From Zoogloeaceae bacterium (GTDB lineage Bacteria > Pseudomonadota > Gammaproteobacteria > Burkholderiales > Rhodocyclaceae): a stretch of 5,383 bases of DNA. The first letter of the stretch is position 1. Each line of letters begins with the position of its first letter. Below the pieces are notes generated by a model, which did not search any database, was not told the origin of the DNA, and saw only the letters and a list, made by a program, of their open reading frames with translations. The position numbers were made by a program, and so were the translations under genes. The stretch spans positions 1 to 5,383 of the forward strand of contig JAISLJ010000172.1 of NCBI GenBank assembly GCA_031290955.1. The letters are read 5' to 3'. Positions 2,463 to 5,383 of this stretch are shown piece by piece.

Positions 2463-5383
2463 CTACGCCCGACGGTTGAGGGTTTCCGCGTTGCAGGAAT
2501 TGCAGTCGCAGCCGACATGGATGGTTTCCTCGACCATATCCTTTGGTGTGTTGCGGAAGGCTACCGAGAGCATCAGCTTGAGGCGGTTCAACTGGTTGAC
2601 TTCCGAGGAACCGGGATCGTAGTCGATGGCGGTGATGTTCGCGCCGGGATAGTGCTCCTTCAGCGCCTTGATGACGCCCTTGCCGGTGATGTGGTTGGGC
2701 ATGCAGGCGAAGGGCTGCATGCACAGGATATTGGGCACGCCCTCCTCGATCAGTTCGACCATTTCCGCCGTCAGGAACCAGCCTTCGCCGGTCTGGTTGC
2801 CGCGCGAAAGGAAGGGCGCGGCGCCAAAGGCCAGGGCGTCGATGCTGGGCGGCGGCACGAAACGCTCGCTTGCCGCCAGGGCCTTGCGCATGTCCCGGCG
2901 ATAGAAATCCATCACCTTGATGGCGGCGTTGGCGGCAATGGCGGCCAGCTTGCTGCGCGAGAGGTACTGGTGGTTGTAGTCGTAGTCGTAGGCGCAGTAG
3001 AGCAGGAAATCCATGAGGCCGGGCATGACCGCCTCGCCGCCTTCCTTCTCGATGATGCGCACGATATCGTTGTTGGCCCCTGGGTGGAACTTCACCAGGA
3101 TCTCGCCCACCACGCCGATGGGCGGCTTGTTGCGCTCGGTGATTTCCAGCGCGTCGAAATCCCGCACGATGGCGTGCATGTTCTTGCGGAAGGTGCCGAA
3201 ACTTCCGGAAAACACCGAATCCTTGCAGCGTTGCACCCAGGTCTCGTAGAGGGCATTGGCCGCGCCCGGCACGATCTCGTAGGGACGGGTGCGGAAAAGC
3301 ACCTGCATCAGGACATCCCCGTAGGCAATGCTCATCATCAGCCGGTGCAAAAGCGGCAGGGAGAGCTTGAAGCCATCATTCTTTTCCACACCGACGGCAT
3401 TGAGCGAGATCACCGGCACCTGCGGGAAGCCGCTGTCCGCCAGCGCCTTGCGCAAATAGCCGATGTAATTGGTCGCCCGGCAGCCGCCGCCGGTCTGCGA
3501 GATCATCACTGCGGTTTGTTCGGGATCGTACTTGCCGGAGCGCAGGGCTTCCACCAGCTGACCGATGACGACAATCGAAGGGTAGCAGGCATCGTTGTTC
3601 ACGAAGCGCAAGCCTTCGTCCATCGTGGCGGAATTCACCTCTTCCAGCACCTTGAGCCGATAGCCGCAGGCGTGGAAGGCGCTTTCCATGAACTGGAAGT
3701 GCATGGGCGACATCTGCGGCGCGAGGATGGTGTAGCCACGGCGCATCTCGCGGGTAAAAGTGACGCGCTTGTATTTGGGCGGATGGAACTGGATCGTCTG
3801 CGGCTGGACGCGCTTCTTCTCCAGCGCGGCTTTCAGGGAGCGAATGCGGATGCGCGCCGCGCCCAGATTGCTGCCTTCGTCGATCTTGATGCCCGTGTAG
3901 ATTTTGCCGCGCTGGGCGAGGATTTCCTGCACCTGGTCAACGGCAATGGAATCCAGCCCGCACCCGAAGGAATTGAGGTGGATGACATCGAGCGTGAGAT
4001 CCTGCGCGGCCAGGGCGGCGGCGCGGTAGAGGCGGGCGTGGTAGGTCCATTGGTCGACTACGCGCAAGGGGGCTTCCAGCTTGCCCAGGTGGGCGATGGA
4101 ATCCTCCGTGAGCACCGCCATGCCCAGCGAGGTGATGACTTGCGGAATCCCGTGGTGAATTTCCGGGTCAATGTGATAGGGGCGACCGGCGAGGATGATG
4201 CCATGTGTGCCCGTCTCCTGCATCCAGGCGAGCACCTCTTCGCCCTTCTGCGCGACCTCGGCCTTGACGCGCATCTGCTCTGCCCAGCCGCGCTCGAACG
4301 CGCGTCGCACTTCCAGCGGCGGAATGTCCGGGAAGACATCCTGCAAGCGGCGGGCGAGCTTGTCGCGGTCTTCAAGCGAAAGGAAGGGCTGGATCAGGGT
4401 GACGCCCTGTTCCTTCAATTCATCGATGTTGTTGCGGATCAATTCCGGGTAGGAGGTAACGACCGGGCAATTGAAATGGTTGTCGGCCTCCGCGAATTCC
4501 TTCTGCTCGTAAGGGATGCAAGGGTAGAAAATCTGCTTCGCGCCCTGGCGGATGAGTTCGACAATGTGCCCGTGCACCAGCTTGGCCGGGTAGCAGACCG
4601 TGTCCGACGGCAGGGTATCCAGCCCCTGTTCGAGGATGGCCTTGGAGGAAGGCGGCGAGAGCAGGACTTCATAGCCCAGTTCCGTGAAGAAGGTGTGCCA
4701 GAGCGGATAATTCTCGAACATGTTGAGCGCCCGCGGAATGCCCATGACGCCGCGTGGCGCGTCCTTCTTCGCTTCGTAGCCGAAGACTCGCTCGTATTTC
4801 CAGGTGTAGAGATCGGGCAGTTCGCTGGCGTTCTTCGCCTTGCCCAGACCGCGCTCGCAGCGGTTGCCGGAAATGAATTTGCGTCCATCCGAAAAGCGGT
4901 TCACCGTCATGTTGCAGGCATTGGTACACAGGCCGCATCGCGCCATCGAATGCTTGACCGCGAAGGATTGCAGCGCTTCCGGCTGGAGCATGGCGCTCAC
5001 CGCTTCGCCCTTCCAGCGTTCGCGGGCGATGAGCGCCGAGCCGAAAGCGCCCATCAGCCCGGCGATATCGGGGCGCACCGCCTCGCGCCCGGAAATGAAC
5101 TCGAAGGCGCGCAGCACGGAATCGTTGTAGAACGTGCCGCCCTGCACGATGATTTTTTCGCCCAGGTCTTCAGGCCCCTTGATCTTGATGACCTTGATGA
5201 GCGCGTTCTTGATGACGGCGTAGGAAAGCCCCGCCGAAATGTCGGCCACCGAAGCGCCTTCCTTCTGCGCCTGCTTGACGCTGGAGTTCATGAACACCGT
5301 GCAGCGCGACCCCAGATCGGCGGGAGATTTCGATTCCAGCGCGGCGCGGGCGAATTCGGCAATCGGCGTCTGCACCGACTGCG
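2463..5383 (-). CDS. Acyl-CoA dehydratase activase-related protein, fused BadF-type ATPase / DUF2229 / HgdB-like (partial, N-terminus off right edge)
   Basis: The reading frame enters at the right edge with no stop; the GTG at 5375 is an internal Val codon, and family members are about 1400 residues, so roughly 400-450 residues are missing. Counting from 5375 as residue 1, residues 1-120 are the end of an ASKHA-type ATPase domain (BadF/BadG/BcrA/HgdC), with 'CTVFMNSSVKQA' resembling the second [4Fe-4S]-ligand region of HgdC, and 'VQGGTFYNDSVLRAFE'. Residues 147-173 hold C147-x2-C150-x3-C154 and C173. Residues about 195-410 match DUF2229 ('RGVMGIPRALNMFENYPLWH'). Residues about 540-970 are 2-hydroxyacyl-CoA dehydratase (HgdB)-like, with 'NNDACYPS', 'GGGCRATNYIGY', 'CMQPFACMPNH' and a terminal C956-x-C958-x2-C961. 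Known relatives couple ATP hydrolysis to low-potential electron transfer from an iron-sulphur activator to a dehydratase or double-cubane-cluster reductase; this fused subclass has no proven substrate. The protein is cytoplasmic and probably oxygen-sensitive. The stop is TAG at 2465-2463. Confidence 0.87.
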   Translation of the reverse strand, partial: QSVQTPIAEFARAALESKSPADLGSRCTVFMNSSVKQAQKEGASVADISAGLSYAVIKNALIKVIKIKGPEDLGEKIIVQGGTFYNDSVLRAFEFISGREAVRPDIAGLMGAFGSALIARERWKGEAVSAMLQPEALQSFAVKHSMARCGLCTNACNMTVNRFSDGRKFISGNRCERGLGKAKNASELPDLYTWKYERVFGYEAKKDAPRGVMGIPRALNMFENYPLWHTFFTELGYEVLLSPPSSKAILEQGLDTLPSDTVCYPAKLVHGHIVELIRQGAKQIFYPCIPYEQKEFAEADNHFNCPVVTSYPELIRNNIDELKEQGVTLIQPFLSLEDRDKLARRLQDVFPDIPPLEVRRAFERGWAEQMRVKAEVAQKGEEVLAWMQETGTHGIILAGRPYHIDPEIHHGIPQVITSLGMAVLTEDSIAHLGKLEAPLRVVDQWTYHARLYRAAALAAQDLTLDVIHLNSFGCGLDSIAVDQVQEILAQRGKIYTGIKIDEGSNLGAARIRIRSLKAALEKKRVQPQTIQFHPPKYKRVTFTREMRRGYTILAPQMSPMHFQFMESAFHACGYRLKVLEEVNSATMDEGLRFVNNDACYPSIVVIGQLVEALRSGKYDPEQTAVMISQTGGGCRATNYIGYLRKALADSGFPQVPVISLNAVGVEKNDGFKLSLPLLHRLMMSIAYGDVLMQVLFRTRPYEIVPGAANALYETWVQRCKDSVFSGSFGTFRKNMHAIVRDFDALEITERNKPPIGVVGEILVKFHPGANNDIVRIIEKEGGEAVMPGLMDFLLYCAYDYDYNHQYLSRSKLAAIAANAAIKVMDFYRRDMRKALAASERFVPPPSIDALAFGAAPFLSRGNQTGEGWFLTAEMVELIEEGVPNILCMQPFACMPNHITGKGVIKALKEHYPGANITAIDYDPGSSEVNQLNRLKLMLSVAFRNTPKDMVEETIHVGCDCNSCNAETLNRRA

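Noticed and set aside
5373..5375. GTG at 5375 as the true start of the activase gene
   Set aside because: The frame is open to the window edge, the residues after it begin in the middle of the ATPase domain, and no ribosome binding site can be seen in the 8 upstream bases. It is an internal codon.

Overview
The window is GC-rich, bacterial DNA. The gene content (a large fused acyl-CoA dehydratase activase and a short SWIM zinc-finger protein of the type common in proteobacteria) and the codon use suggest a proteobacterium. My best guess is a betaproteobacterium of the Rhodocyclales kind, but this is an impression from protein style and not a demonstrated assignment. All recognisable genes lie on the minus strand.

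Layout from left to right. Positions 1-59 hold the first 19 complete codons of a transposase gene, reading leftward out of the window. It has a strong Shine-Dalgarno sequence and an N-terminus typical of IS630-family transposases. Positions 119-763 contain no convincing gene. They are a patchwork of repeats: five copies of a 34-bp palindromic element in both orientations, two ~170-bp composite units each flanked by inverted copies of it, a perfect 79-bp tandem duplication, and several hairpins. Positions 764-2383 encode a 539-residue SWIM zinc-finger protein. Positions 2384-2462 are a 79-bp gap with a possible short leader ORF and a small hairpin. Positions 2463-5383 encode the C-terminal ~970 residues of a very large protein. 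It combines the end of a BadF/HgdC-type ATPase domain with DUF2229-like and 2-hydroxyacyl-CoA dehydratase-like regions, and its N-terminus lies beyond the right edge.

The activase gene lies upstream of the SWIM gene on the same strand with a short gap, so they could share a transcript, but nothing in the sequences ties their functions together. In other genomes the SWIM protein usually sits with MoxR-type AAA ATPase and VWA-domain genes. Here its downstream side is repeats and an insertion sequence, so those partners are absent from the window. The most unusual structure is the repeat block, which has the architecture of a non-autonomous, REPIN-like element. The most interesting protein is the fused activase/dehydratase-like polypeptide, whose substrate is unknown.
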